NCBI RefSeq assembly: GCF_015326965.1
Contig: NZ_CP017659.1
Location: forward strand, 5,832,001-5,896,000
Source of the DNA: Paenibacillus sp. JZ16
Lineage (GTDB): Bacteria; Bacillota; Bacilli; Paenibacillales; Paenibacillaceae
Direction: 5' to 3'
DNA: 64,000 nucleotides
Each line of letters opens with the position of its first letter. Positions within the stretch are counted from its first letter, which is position 1. The notes under the pieces are model-generated. The model was given only the letters and a program-made list of their open reading frames with translations. It ran no database searches and was not told the DNA's origin. The position numbers were made by a program, and so were the translations under genes. Positions 47,324 to 55,735 of this stretch are shown in pieces.

Positions 47324-47842
47324 ATGGCTAGAGCGTCAACCTCTGCGAATCGGCGCAATGACATCGTGGCGGCAGCCATCGAAGTGTTTGCAGAAATCGG
47401 GTATTATCGCGCGACCACGGCTCAGGTTGCCGAACGGGCAGCGATATCCCAGCCTTACGTCTATCGGTTCTTTACCAAGGAGTCGCTGCTTGTGGAATCG
47501 CTGGCTGTTTCCTGGGAGCGCATTGTGAAGGCATTCCAAGCGGTGATCGAATCCGCTTCTTCAGAGAATCTGGAGTTGGGTTTGATTCAGGCATACGAAG
47601 GGATTGTGCAATCGCATCGCAGCGAGATCCTGCTCCAGATGCAGGCGCAGACGATTCAGGAAGCGCCCATCCGCGAAGCGATGCAGCAGGGAATGAATGA
47701 GGTGAAGGATCTCGTGGAGAATGCCTTTATGCGAGCGGGATTTGAGGATGCCGACAAGAAAACCTCCGATTTTCTGGCCCGGGGCATGCTGTGCAATGTA
47801 GCTATGGCGATGGATATGCCGAATATGATGCCCATAAGATAG
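47324..47842 (+). CDS. TetR-family transcriptional regulator
   Basis: A protein of 172 residues with the TetR helix-turn-helix 'IVAAAIEVFAEIGYYRATTAQVAERAAISQ', core 'TTAQVAERAAISQPYVYRFF', and a helical ligand-binding domain. The operator after its own promoter points to autorepression. AAAGGAGGGGG precedes ATG. It is a likely controller of the two tiny genes downstream, which share the operator. Confidence 0.93.
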   Translation: MARASTSANRRNDIVAAAIEVFAEIGYYRATTAQVAERAAISQPYVYRFFTKESLLVESLAVSWERIVKAFQAVIESASSENLELGLIQAYEGIVQSHRSEILLQMQAQTIQEAPIREAMQQGMNEVKDLVENAFMRAGFEDADKKTSDFLARGMLCNVAMAMDMPNMMPIR

Positions 47843-47864
47843 AGTACGCCCAGGCGCGCTCTGA

Positions 47865-47919
47865 AGTGCCGCACCGCGTACCTCAAGACTGGTGCGCGGT
47901 GGGATAAGGGCACTTTTTT
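47865..47919 (+). terminator. terminator after TetR gene
   Basis: AGTGCC...GGCACT outer helix and CACCGCG/CGCGGTG inner helix, then TTTTTT. Confidence 0.75.
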
Positions 47920-47930
47920 ATAAATAATTA

Positions 47931-47944
47931 TGATTGATCAATCA
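47931..47944. promoter_or_regulatory. TetR-type operator ahead of micropeptide genes
   Basis: TGATTGATCAATCA is a perfect 14-base palindrome. It differs by one base from the dyad at 47274-47287, and both are followed by ATAATG. It stands 49 bases before the first micropeptide start. Confidence 0.7.
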
Positions 47945-47992
47945 ATAATGAATTACTCGAGTGGTTGACTCTTTAAAGGAGGTGAATCCAAT

Positions 47993-48073
47993 TTGGCTAA
48001 ACTTCAGCTCAAATTTATGGACGGTTTCTTGGTAGCGGTTATGCTGGTAAGTGTGCTTAGCTGGTGGGACTGA
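47993..48073 (+). CDS. micropeptide 1, single membrane segment, C-terminal SWWD
   Basis: A 26-residue peptide: a short basic start (MAKLQLK), one hydrophobic stretch rich in V and L, and the ending 'SVLSWWD'. TTG start with the very strong AAAGGAGGTGAATCC site. It is too short for usual gene calling, but site, membrane segment and its pairing with the next peptide support it. Unknown function; candidates are a membrane regulator of a partner protein, a toxin-like peptide or a signal. Confidence 0.6.
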   Translation: MAKLQLKFMDGFLVAVMLVSVLSWWD

Positions 48074-48129
48074 GCCATCAGGGAAGATGAATGATCAGGT
48101 TAAATGAAAACAATAAGGAGGAATGAAGT

Positions 48130-48225
48130 ATGAAGGAAGAAATACGTTCGATATGGTTTTCTAGGCACACGGTCTTGCTCGGTGTAACAGCCACTCTGCT
48201 GGTGTTGTTCTCCATGTGGGATTAA
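48130..48225 (+). CDS. micropeptide 2, single membrane segment, C-terminal SMWD
   Basis: A 31-residue peptide: charged start (MKEEIRSIWFSRH), one hydrophobic segment and the ending 'LVLFSMWD'. AATAAGGAGGAATGAAGT precedes the ATG. The S-x-W-D ending matches micropeptide 1 although the rest differs, so the two are probably a functional pair. A terminator follows ten bases later. Confidence 0.65.
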   Translation: MKEEIRSIWFSRHTVLLGVTATLLVLFSMWD

Positions 48226-48234
48226 TTATAGGTA

Positions 48235-48271
48235 AACACGCTGACTGCGTAGACGGTTGGCGTGTTTTTTT
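48235..48271 (+). terminator. terminator after micropeptide genes
   Basis: AACACGC and GCGTGTT pair over an 18-base loop, followed by T7. This closes the operator-micropeptide unit. Confidence 0.85.
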
Positions 48272-48367
48272 ATGGGCACGAAAAAAATTTCAAGACTATC
48301 CATCAGTTTCTTTTGCCCAAACGTTATATTAACAGAAAAGACAAAACGAAAAGTGAGAGGTTGGCTA

Positions 48368-48835
48368 ATGCAAGTATGTGATCTTTATGAAAACCTGAAG
48401 GACGATGTCCAGCGTTATGCCAGATCCATCGCCAAGCATGCTTACGAAGCGGATGATCTGGTCCAGGATGCCTTTATGAAAGCCATCAAGGAGCCGAACC
48501 TGGCAGCGCTGCCCCTTCACAAGCAAAAGGCCTGGTTCTTCAGAGTCGTCAAAAATCGCATGATCGATATTAGCCGCCGGGAGAAGCGGCTCGTATCGTG
48601 GGAGGATGATCTGGACATCGCCGAGCTCCCCGTTTCAAGCCGCAATATCGAAATGACGGAATGGCTCGCCCGTTTGCCGCAATCGCAGAGCGATATCGTG
48701 TTCAAGCGCTTTTGGCTCGGGATGTCCAGCCAGGAAATCGGCGAGCAGCTGGGCATGCCGGCAGCCACGGTTCGTTACAAATTGCAAACCGCCATCAAAA
48801 AATTGAGAAAACTATGGGAGGAAGATATGAAATGA
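48368..48835 (+). CDS. ECF-type sigma-70 family RNA polymerase sigma factor
   Basis: A protein of 155 residues with region 2 ('AYEADDLVQDAFMKAIKEP', 'AWFFRVVKNRMIDISRRE') and region 4 ('SQEIGEQLGMPAATVRYKLQ', 'TAIKKLRKLW'). ATG 48368 follows GAGAGG; the longer frame from 48257 starts in a terminator. The expected membrane anti-sigma factor is missing: the next gene, overlapping by ATGA, encodes a soluble repeat protein. Confidence 0.92.
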   Translation: MQVCDLYENLKDDVQRYARSIAKHAYEADDLVQDAFMKAIKEPNLAALPLHKQKAWFFRVVKNRMIDISRREKRLVSWEDDLDIAELPVSSRNIEMTEWLARLPQSQSDIVFKRFWLGMSSQEIGEQLGMPAATVRYKLQTAIKKLRKLWEEDMK

Positions 48836-50040
48836 GCAGAATCATTGAGAATGTAGGGATGTTGGATCTTACGCAGGCAACGGAGGAAACCGTAACAAGC
48901 ATCGAACGGATCGGAAACGTGGGCCTTGTGATATACCGGGCAGAGACGGCACACCTCCTCACGCTGTTAAAAAACGCAGGCAATATCGGCAAGACGATTG
49001 AAATCCCCGAGGGACACCGTTATTACAGCGGCACCCTGCGGCTGGACGAGGAATACTTTCAGCTCTTGGAGCAGCCGGACCGCGTATTCGTTAACGGCAC
49101 GGTCATCATCGATAAGGGAGTATCCCTTGAAGCATTCCAGAACGGCACGCTGCACCTGGTGGTCAACGGCGAGGTCTATGCTCCCCGGCATCTGGCCGCT
49201 GCCGTTACCTCTGCACTCCTCAAAGTGGGAGGCGCCAGCGCGGAGATTCACGCTTACGAATACGAACCAAGGTTCGAGTCCGGGAAAGTGCAGCTGAACA
49301 ATGCATATCTGGCCTCCGGCAGCGAGCCTATGGAGCTGGTTCTGAACGGCATGGTTCATCTGGATAAGGAGCTCGATATGGAGCAGTTCTCGGCCCGGAT
49401 TGAAAAGATCCAAGTCAACGGCAAGGCGATTATCCATGAACATCAATCCCCTTATTTCTACGATAAATTGAAAAAGATCAACGGCTTGGTCGAGGTGATC
49501 CCGGCAGGATTCGAGCATGTAACCAAACCGCTACGGCTAAACGCAAGAAGCGTACGGCGCTTTAAAAGCCATAAGCTCTACACGAGTAAGCCGCTCATTC
49601 TCGAGGCGGACGTGACCCGGGACGCCTTCAGCCAGGCCGTGTCGGAGATACATTCCAGTTCGTTCATCATTTGCGGCGAAGAGATCGAAGATCTGGTCTG
49701 GGAGCGCTGTCCCAACCTGAATACGGAAATCGTAAGTTATGAGCGGCTGTTTGTGTTCATCAGCGGCGAGGAGACCTGGTCGAAGGATCAGCTGGCGGCT
49801 TTGGGCCAGCCGGCGAGCTTCATTGTTGACGGGACGCTGACCTTTGACGATGACGTCACCGAGGGAGATATTAGGGCTTCGATGTCCTCCCTGGATCTTT
49901 TCGGCGAAGTCGTTGTAGGGGAAAAAAGAATTAAAGGCATTTTGTACCCTTACCTTCGGGCAAACAATGGAAGTATTATAGTGAAGGGGACGGAAGAGGA
50001 GCTTGCAGGTATTGGTAATGTCGGAATGTTGTCGCTATAA
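48832..50040 (+). CDS. repeat protein of unknown function, co-transcribed with ECF sigma factor
   Basis: A protein of 402 residues with no signal peptide or membrane span. The motif N-V-G-M/L-L occurs at residues 7-11 and 29-32 and again in the last eight residues ('GNVGMLSL'). The middle has four or five units of about 60-70 residues with a strand, 'VNG' or 'LNG' turn, an acidic helix and another strand ('FVNGTVIIDKGVSLEAF', 'LVLNGMVHLDKELDMEQF', 'FIVDGTLTFDDDVTEGDI'). This suggests a beta-solenoid or similar scaffold. I do not recognise a family. ATGA overlap with the sigma gene implies linked dosage; it could be a soluble sigma regulator or the main product of the regulon. Confidence 0.8.
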   Translation: MSRIIENVGMLDLTQATEETVTSIERIGNVGLVIYRAETAHLLTLLKNAGNIGKTIEIPEGHRYYSGTLRLDEEYFQLLEQPDRVFVNGTVIIDKGVSLEAFQNGTLHLVVNGEVYAPRHLAAAVTSALLKVGGASAEIHAYEYEPRFESGKVQLNNAYLASGSEPMELVLNGMVHLDKELDMEQFSARIEKIQVNGKAIIHEHQSPYFYDKLKKINGLVEVIPAGFEHVTKPLRLNARSVRRFKSHKLYTSKPLILEADVTRDAFSQAVSEIHSSSFIICGEEIEDLVWERCPNLNTEIVSYERLFVFISGEETWSKDQLAALGQPASFIVDGTLTFDDDVTEGDIRASMSSLDLFGEVVVGEKRIKGILYPYLRANNGSIIVKGTEEELAGIGNVGMLSL

Positions 50041-50059
50041 AAGAAAAGAGGAATGAAAC

Positions 50060-50257
50060 ATGAATATTAATAATGAAGATATTGCCAAACAGCATGTTCG
50101 CGATCTCCGTCAGGAACTGGAACGATGCCGGATGGCAACGAAATTGCGCTCTAAACGCAATGAAGCGGCCCACGCCGCAGCGGCTGTACGTACAGTCGAG
50201 GGAAAATGGAAGTCACTGTTAAAAACCATCATGATGATGGGAAGAAGAATGCTTTAA
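50060..50257 (+). CDS. small basic protein of ECF operon
   Basis: A 65-residue protein with a heptad-like helical stretch ('EDIAKQHVRDLRQELERCRM') and an alanine- and arginine-rich middle, net positive. AGAGGAATG precedes the ATG and it is 19 bases after the repeat-protein stop. Function unknown; a partner of the repeat protein is possible. Confidence 0.75.
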   Translation: MNINNEDIAKQHVRDLRQELERCRMATKLRSKRNEAAHAAAAVRTVEGKWKSLLKTIMMMGRRML

Positions 50258-50296
50258 TCAGTTGAGCCGGTTAAGCTACAAATCCTAATTATTATG

Positions 50297-50328
50297 AATC
50301 GTCGATGCGATAAGCATCGGCGATTTTT
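50297..50328 (+). terminator. terminator after ECF operon
   Basis: AATCGTCGATGC pairs with GCATCGGCGATT over a 5-base loop, followed by TTT and, slightly later, T7. Confidence 0.85.
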
Positions 50329-50339
50329 AGTTTTTTTGC

Positions 50340-50403
50340 CTACCGGTAGTTAAAAAATATTGACATCCATCATCCTTCGTCTTAAAATTCTACCTATCGG
50401 TAG
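50340..50403 (+). promoter_or_regulatory. promoter flanked by two TetR-type dyads
   Basis: TTGACA (50360-50365), 17 bases, TAAAAT (50383-50388). The dyads CTACCGGTAG (50340-50349) and CTACC-TATC-GGTAG (50390-50403) lie just outside the two hexamers, each continued by TAAAAA. This is a typical autorepression layout for the TetR gene at 50427. Confidence 0.68.
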
Positions 50404-50426
50404 GTAAAAAAGGAGCGGATGACAGC

Positions 50427-51026
50427 GTGAAAAAGAAGGATTTAACCTCACAGCAAATCGTCGAGGCTGCCATCGGATTGTTTGCGACACATGGCATCGA
50501 GAAGACCAGCCTGGCGATGATTGCCGGCGAAGTGGGCATTACGAAACCGTCGATCTACTATCATTTTGCGTCCAAGGATGAACTGGTGGAGCGGGTCTTT
50601 GAGTACATGTTCAGCGATTACCATTTCGATCATTATTTCTCCCTGACCGAAATGAACGAGCGTAACTTCGCGGAGAAGCTGTATCAAGGGGGATTGCGCA
50701 TGTTTCCGGAAGAGGAAGAGGCTTTCGTGCCGGTGATGCGCTTATTGAGCGAGTTCATGCTGACCGCAAGCCGGAGTGCCAATTACGGCCAGCGGGTGGT
50801 CGCCATGCAGCAATCGTTCCTGGACGGCTTTCGGGAACTGATGCGGTTAGGCGCAGATTTCGGGATCATTGAGCGGCAAAATGCAGATTCCAAGGCGTAT
50901 GTGCTGGCACTGGTCATTGATAATATCACGAGTTATATCATGATGGATATTCCGCTGGACTATCAGGCGGTCTGGAAAGAAGCGGTGAACAGCGTTCTCA
51001 GGAAAGGAGCGGATCCCATTGAATAA
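50427..51026 (+). CDS. TetR-family transcriptional regulator
   Basis: A protein of 199 residues with 'LFATHGIEKTSLAMIAGEVG' and 'TKPSIYYHFASKDELVERVF', the standard TetR DNA-binding region. GTG 50427 after AAAGGAG. It overlaps the next gene by eight bases, so that membrane protein is the natural candidate for its control. Confidence 0.93.
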   Translation: MKKKDLTSQQIVEAAIGLFATHGIEKTSLAMIAGEVGITKPSIYYHFASKDELVERVFEYMFSDYHFDHYFSLTEMNERNFAEKLYQGGLRMFPEEEEAFVPVMRLLSEFMLTASRSANYGQRVVAMQQSFLDGFRELMRLGADFGIIERQNADSKAYVLALVIDNITSYIMMDIPLDYQAVWKEAVNSVLRKGADPIE

Positions 51027-51711
51027 CGGGATGGAATACAGTGATCTCGGATTATCGTGGGCAGACCGAATGCTGGTCTGGGCGGTGCCGCCTTTATTAG
51101 GCGCGGTGATCGGCTGGTTTCTGCCTGCGATTGCGGATTGGGCAACGGGTCTAGCTTGGGTGCCTTTTCAAGGACCGCTGGAATTAATCGCAACCATACA
51201 GGGACCTTGGATCGTCATCGTAACCGCTGTTCTGGGCCTGCTTGCGGGCATCGTGCTCTCCCACTTAGCCATTAAAGAAAGCCTTGCGGTCCGCCTGTCG
51301 GACAAGGAGATTACACTCCGCATTCATGAGGCTGAACGAACCTTTATGAGAGAAGAAGTTTCCGCTGCCTTTATGGACGGCAGGCAGCTGGTGCTGCTGG
51401 GCAACGAGGGGGAGGAGCTCTATCGCGAGAAACCGGAAGCCAAGCGGGAAACGGTGGCCGAAGCCTTCATGCGTCACGGTTATTCCTGGAGAGACCGCGA
51501 TCCGTTCGCCGATCATTACGTCAGATGGGTTGCCGACACGCCGGGGCTTACGCCCAGCATGAACGCGCTCTTCCTGGCACGGGAGAAGGCGATGGAGAAC
51601 GAGGATAAAGAGGATGCAGCCGATCTGCGCCGGGAACTTTCGAAGCTGGGCATTACGGTGCGGGATGACGGAAAAAAACAGTATTGGAGGCAGCACGGGC
51701 AGAGGCCATAA
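51019..51711 (+). CDS. YqeB-like membrane protein
   Basis: A protein of 230 residues: two N-terminal membrane spans (about 15-40 and 55-85), then a soluble part with a PH-like stretch ('VRLSDKEITLRIHEAER', 'LVLLGNEGEELYREKPEA') and a helical end. The layout resembles Bacillus YqeB. TTG 51019 is ten bases after AAAGGAG. Function unknown; co-transcribed with the TetR gene. Confidence 0.75.
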   Translation: MNNGMEYSDLGLSWADRMLVWAVPPLLGAVIGWFLPAIADWATGLAWVPFQGPLELIATIQGPWIVIVTAVLGLLAGIVLSHLAIKESLAVRLSDKEITLRIHEAERTFMREEVSAAFMDGRQLVLLGNEGEELYREKPEAKRETVAEAFMRHGYSWRDRDPFADHYVRWVADTPGLTPSMNALFLAREKAMENEDKEDAADLRRELSKLGITVRDDGKKQYWRQHGQRP

Positions 51712-51836
51712 CGCCGGAGCAGCTATAGCAGACGAAGCCATCATAGCGACATAATGGCGCACTAAATACCGAATCGCATAATTCCGGCTGAACGACAAGC
51801 GGTTCATTCAGATGGCAGTAGTCGCCCAGCTAAACC

Positions 51837-51884
51837 AGATGATCGCCATTGTCATAAGCCGATGATGCGGTCATCTTCGTTTTT
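51837..51884 (+). terminator. terminator in gap after YqeB-like gene
   Basis: AGATGATCGC pairs with GCGGTCATCT (one G-T pair), followed by TCGTTTTT. Confidence 0.68.
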
Positions 51885-52035
51885 ATAGAAGTTTCGCGTC
51901 GCTGTGGTTTGCCATAACATTTGTCCCCCTTCTTATCGAACAAAATGGCACCTCTCCCGCTCAGTCGAACCTCCGGCAAACAATATCCCTCTATCGGCAA
52001 GACATCAGGCAGTCCTCTCTTCCCATGAGAAGTTT

Positions 52036-52054
52036 TACAATGAAAGCGATACCT
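52036..52054 (+). promoter_or_regulatory. -10 with overlapping cre-like box, copy 1
   Basis: TACAAT (52036-52041) runs into ATGAAAGCGATACCT (52040-52054), which meets the CcpA consensus WTGNAANCGNWNNCW at every fixed position. Related boxes overlap the -10 at 53895 and 56979. Confidence 0.62.
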
Positions 52055-52072
52055 CAGCGAAGGAGATGTCTT

Positions 52073-53779
52073 ATGAATTTTGATCTGAATATCGTACCTT
52101 TCAGCCGTAGAGAGACCTTCTTGGCAATTTCCCTTCTGCCCGCGGCAAAGGACCGCAGACCAGGACTTTACCTGCGAACCGTCCGCGGAGGGGATGACAA
52201 GTTTGGCGAGGCGTTTCTGATAGAGCTGCTAAACCGGCAGAACGAGCCGGTTCCCTTTGAACCTGTAGCATCACCCGACAAAATCAGGCTAACGGCCTCC
52301 GATTCGGAAGGCCATGCGGACATTTGTTTATCGGACTCCCGGACCGTCCGGTTTCGCTCGGAAGGCTGCGGAATCCGGCTTACCTTTTTCCCCGCAGCGT
52401 ATGATTACGCCTATGAGACCCATCCGGACAGCTGGGAGGTGAACAGCTTTACCCATAGCTGCCGCTTCATGCTGACCCGGCTTGCGGGCCAGATGAGCAT
52501 GGAGGTCGAATGGAACGAGATCAAGAGCTCGCGGGTAACCGCCGACTTCTCCGTGGACGCATTAACGAATATGGCGGAATTTGCGGTCGAAGAGTTCATG
52601 ACCGCCTTGACGCCGCGTACCGACTGGGAGTCCTTCGACGATGCGGTTGAAAGCGTTCGCGAGGATTATGCCAATTGGTTGAATAATACCCTGACCGTCT
52701 CTGAACGGTGGCAGGAAGCAAGGGAGCTCGCTGCCTATATTACCTGGTCCTGCGTAGTTCCGGCCGAAGGCTGTTTAACCCGCCCAGCCATGTATATGTC
52801 CAAGAATTGGATGACCAACATCTGGAGCTGGGACAACTGCTTTAACGCGATGGCCCTCGTGCGGCATCAGCCGGAGCTGGCTTGGGATCAGTTCATGATC
52901 TTTTTTGACCGGCAGGATGAGAGCGGCCTGATCCCCGACTTCGTGAACGATAGATACGAGCTTTGGAATTGCAACAAACCGCCGATTCACGGCTGGACGC
53001 TGGCCTGGATGATGCGCCGGACGGATTACATCAAGGAGGCCCAGCTGCGCGAGGTCTATGGTCCTCTAGCGAAATGGACACAGTGGTGGTTCACACACCG
53101 GGATCATGACGGCGACGGCATTCCCCAATATAACCACGGCAATGACTCGGGCTGGGACAACAGTACGGCGTTCAATAACGGCATCCCCGTTGAGAGCCCT
53201 GACCTTGCCGCTTATTTGATTATCCAGATGGAGACGCTGGCTGAAATCGCGGGTTTGCTGGGCCTGACCGAGGAATCGAGTCAATGGAGACGGAGTGCGG
53301 ATGATACGCTGGATCGCATGCTCCGGCATTTCTGGAGAGACGGTCGATTCACCGCCTGCCGTTCGGGAACGCATGAGGTATCCGAGGGAGACAGCCTGCT
53401 GCTGTTCGTTCCGATTCTGCTGGGAAAACGCCTTCCCGAGTATATCCGCACGGCTCTATTGGAAGGACTTCGAGAGGAAGGCCGATTCTTGACGAGCAAC
53501 GGCTGGGCGACCGAGAGCGTAAACAGCCGTTACTATAAGGCGGACGGATATTGGCGCGGGCCGATCTGGGCCCCTTCCACGATGCTGCTGGTCGAAGGGG
53601 TGGCGGCCGCCGGCGATATGGAGCTGGCGATGGAGATTGCGCAGCGGTACTGCCGGATGGTCAGTCTCAGCGGGATGGCCGAGAATTTTGATGCCCTGAC
53701 CGGAGCGGGGCTGCGCGACCGGGCGTTCACCTGGACTTCCAGCGTATTTTTGATTCTTGGACATGAATACACGTTATAA
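52073..53779 (+). CDS. GH63-like alpha-glycosidase
   Basis: A protein of 568 residues. The (alpha/alpha)6 barrel has 'NIWSWDNCFNAMALV', 'HRDHDGDGIPQYNHGNDSGW', 'ADGYWRGPIWAPSTMLLVEG' and 'AENFDALTGAGLRDRAFTW', as in GH63 and trehalase/MGH-like enzymes; the acidic residues in 'WDNC' and 'NHGNDSGWD' are candidate acid and base. An N-terminal beta domain precedes it. No signal peptide. It likely removes alpha-linked glucose or a glyceride-type group from an imported sugar. AAGGAG precedes ATG 52073. Confidence 0.82.
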   Translation: MNFDLNIVPFSRRETFLAISLLPAAKDRRPGLYLRTVRGGDDKFGEAFLIELLNRQNEPVPFEPVASPDKIRLTASDSEGHADICLSDSRTVRFRSEGCGIRLTFFPAAYDYAYETHPDSWEVNSFTHSCRFMLTRLAGQMSMEVEWNEIKSSRVTADFSVDALTNMAEFAVEEFMTALTPRTDWESFDDAVESVREDYANWLNNTLTVSERWQEARELAAYITWSCVVPAEGCLTRPAMYMSKNWMTNIWSWDNCFNAMALVRHQPELAWDQFMIFFDRQDESGLIPDFVNDRYELWNCNKPPIHGWTLAWMMRRTDYIKEAQLREVYGPLAKWTQWWFTHRDHDGDGIPQYNHGNDSGWDNSTAFNNGIPVESPDLAAYLIIQMETLAEIAGLLGLTEESSQWRRSADDTLDRMLRHFWRDGRFTACRSGTHEVSEGDSLLLFVPILLGKRLPEYIRTALLEGLREEGRFLTSNGWATESVNSRYYKADGYWRGPIWAPSTMLLVEGVAAAGDMELAMEIAQRYCRMVSLSGMAENFDALTGAGLRDRAFTWTSSVFLILGHEYTL

Positions 53780-53867
53780 CTGTCACGGACTAACACTTCT
53801 TCCCGGGCTTTTGGCCTTGAGGGGGAGGTGCTTTTTCCGGTTTCTCTCATTTTCCATTTGCCGCCTA

Positions 53868-53909
53868 ATTACAAGCTCTTTGTTCGGGTTTATAATGAAA
53901 GCGGTATCA
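53868..53909 (+). promoter_or_regulatory. promoter with overlapping cre-like box, copy 2
   Basis: TTACAA (53868-53873), 17 bases, TATAAT (53891-53896). ATGAAAGCGGTATCA (53895-53909) overlaps the -10 and fits the cre consensus fully. It would let CcpA shut off the sensor/regulator pair when glucose is present. Confidence 0.65.
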
Positions 53910-53989
53910 CGGGCGGGTTCGCAGTCCTGCCTCATTCGAACGAGTGGATGTAAGTTTCACGATACGATACGACAATAGGGAGAGTAACC

Positions 53990-55735
53990 ATGAATCTTCA
54001 GGGGATCAAAGATCGAGTGGGCCGGCTGTTCACCGGCACCTATCACAGCATAAGAACCAAGCTGCTTACCTGTTTTTTAGTCGTCACCCTGATTCCGTTG
54101 TTCTCGCTTGGCGGACTTTCTTATGTTCAATCCGCTAAAGTGATTAACTCCCAATTCGGCAAATACGGCGATAATGCTGTGGCGCAGCTGGAGCAGCAGA
54201 CCAGTTCGGCCTTGGGGCGGATGAAGCAGACGGCGGAAACGATTTATTCCTATTTACTGGACCCGAGCCATTCGGGAATCGGAGCCGGGACGCCATCCAC
54301 ATACGGCGACATTATGGAGAAGAACGACTTCGAATCGTTGTTGAAGTCGCTTCGGACGCAGCTGACAGCAGGAATTTACATCATAACGTCCTCCGGCTAT
54401 TACTATGGGGAGAACAATCTGGATGTGAATAAACTCGGCAATATCCCGCTGTGGAACACGAGGCCGAAGGCATATGCCGGGACTTATTGGCTCGGTTTTT
54501 ATAAACAGGATCATTCCATCAAGAGCAGCGATAGCGACAATGTGCCCGTCCTTGGATTGGCGGTGCCGATCCATCACCCCGACAAGGCTCAGGACGGCAG
54601 CATCATTCTGATCGAGGAGAACGCCGAGGAGCTGCTGCGCAGTTATGCCAAGTTCGAGGCCGACACGCATGCCCACCTGCTTATTACATCGCCGGACGGC
54701 ACAATTGTGTATGAGACGGATGCTCCGTATACGCCCCGTGACAACGATGTGACCTGGTCGCGGACGCTTGACGTCAACCAATGGAGCATGGAAGCCAGAA
54801 TTCCCGCCAAGGCGTTCTATCAATCCTCGGGCATTATCCGGGCGAACACGATGGTTGTTGCCATCGTCTCCTGCTTGCTCGCTTTTGGCATCGCCTATCT
54901 GTTCTCCTCCCGGTTCACCTCCCGAATCCGGACCTTGAAGGACTCGATGCAGAAGGTAAGCTTCGGCAAGCTGGATACCCGGACGCCAATCGAGGGCAGG
55001 GATGAGCTGGGCAGCCTCGATATGAGTTTTAACCGGATGGTAACGGGCGTGCAGACCCTGATTGGCGAGGTGGAGCAGAGCGAGCGGCTGAAAAAAGAGG
55101 CCGAGCTGCGCGCTTTCCATTATCAGATCAATCCTCATCTGCTGTTTAACACACTCAACTCCATCCAGTGGAAAGCCAGGCTGGAAGGCGCGGAAGACAT
55201 CCGTCAGATGCTGTATCATCTGACGATGGTGCTGGAGGGGAATTTGGATATTTCGCAGGAGCTCGTCACGCTGAACAGGGAGCTGCGCATGATCGGTCAC
55301 TTTCTGAAAATCCAGGAGATCCGGTACGGCGAGGTGTTCCGTTATGCGCTGGATTGCGATGAGGCGCTGCTGCCTTATTTGATTCCGCGGATGACGCTTC
55401 AGCCGCTGTTCGAGAATATTTTTTTCCATGCTTTCACCGATGGTCAGGGAGAGATCCATGTCAAGGTCGAGGAGGATCATGACGAGCTGGTGCTTACGCT
55501 TCGCGATAACGGAGCCGGCATCAGGGAGGAGAAACTCGCCCGGTTATTCTCGCCGGAGATGAAGCGGAAGGGACGCGGCGGGCTTGGCGTGCGGAACGCC
55601 GATCAGAAATTCAAGCTGCATTTTGGCCCTCTATACGGACTCAAGGTGCATTCGGTTAAGGGAGAAGGAACAACGATTACTATACGATGGCCGAAAAAGG
55701 AGGAGTCTTGCGATGATGAAAGCAGGGAACATTAA
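53990..55735 (+). CDS. sensor histidine kinase, YesM type
   Basis: A protein of 581 residues: N-terminal membrane span, an extracytoplasmic sensor domain (about 50-285), a second span, HAMP ('SSRFTSRIRTLKDSMQKVSF'), the His_kinase motif 'FHYQINPHLLFNTLNSIQW' (H377) and the ATPase 'LRDNGAGIREEKLARLF'. It phosphorylates the response regulator, whose gene overlaps its end. Such kinases sense extracellular sugars or their binding protein. Confidence 0.94.
   Translation: MNLQGIKDRVGRLFTGTYHSIRTKLLTCFLVVTLIPLFSLGGLSYVQSAKVINSQFGKYGDNAVAQLEQQTSSALGRMKQTAETIYSYLLDPSHSGIGAGTPSTYGDIMEKNDFESLLKSLRTQLTAGIYIITSSGYYYGENNLDVNKLGNIPLWNTRPKAYAGTYWLGFYKQDHSIKSSDSDNVPVLGLAVPIHHPDKAQDGSIILIEENAEELLRSYAKFEADTHAHLLITSPDGTIVYETDAPYTPRDNDVTWSRTLDVNQWSMEARIPAKAFYQSSGIIRANTMVVAIVSCLLAFGIAYLFSSRFTSRIRTLKDSMQKVSFGKLDTRTPIEGRDELGSLDMSFNRMVTGVQTLIGEVEQSERLKKEAELRAFHYQINPHLLFNTLNSIQWKARLEGAEDIRQMLYHLTMVLEGNLDISQELVTLNRELRMIGHFLKIQEIRYGEVFRYALDCDEALLPYLIPRMTLQPLFENIFFHAFTDGQGEIHVKVEEDHDELVLTLRDNGAGIREEKLARLFSPEMKRKGRGGLGVRNADQKFKLHFGPLYGLKVHSVKGEGTTITIRWPKKEESCDDESREH

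Larger units (their letters stand above)
51712..52072. other. 361-base gap before the GH63-like gene
   Basis: No gene seen. It contains a terminator (51837-51884), a short dyad TGAAC/GTTCA (51789-51807 region) and the promoter/cre-like site at 52036-52054. Confidence 0.6.

Noticed and set aside
54254..55480. Open frame of 408 codons on the - strand
   Set aside because: It lies antisense to the sensor kinase, whose domains are complete; the reading has no recognisable motif.
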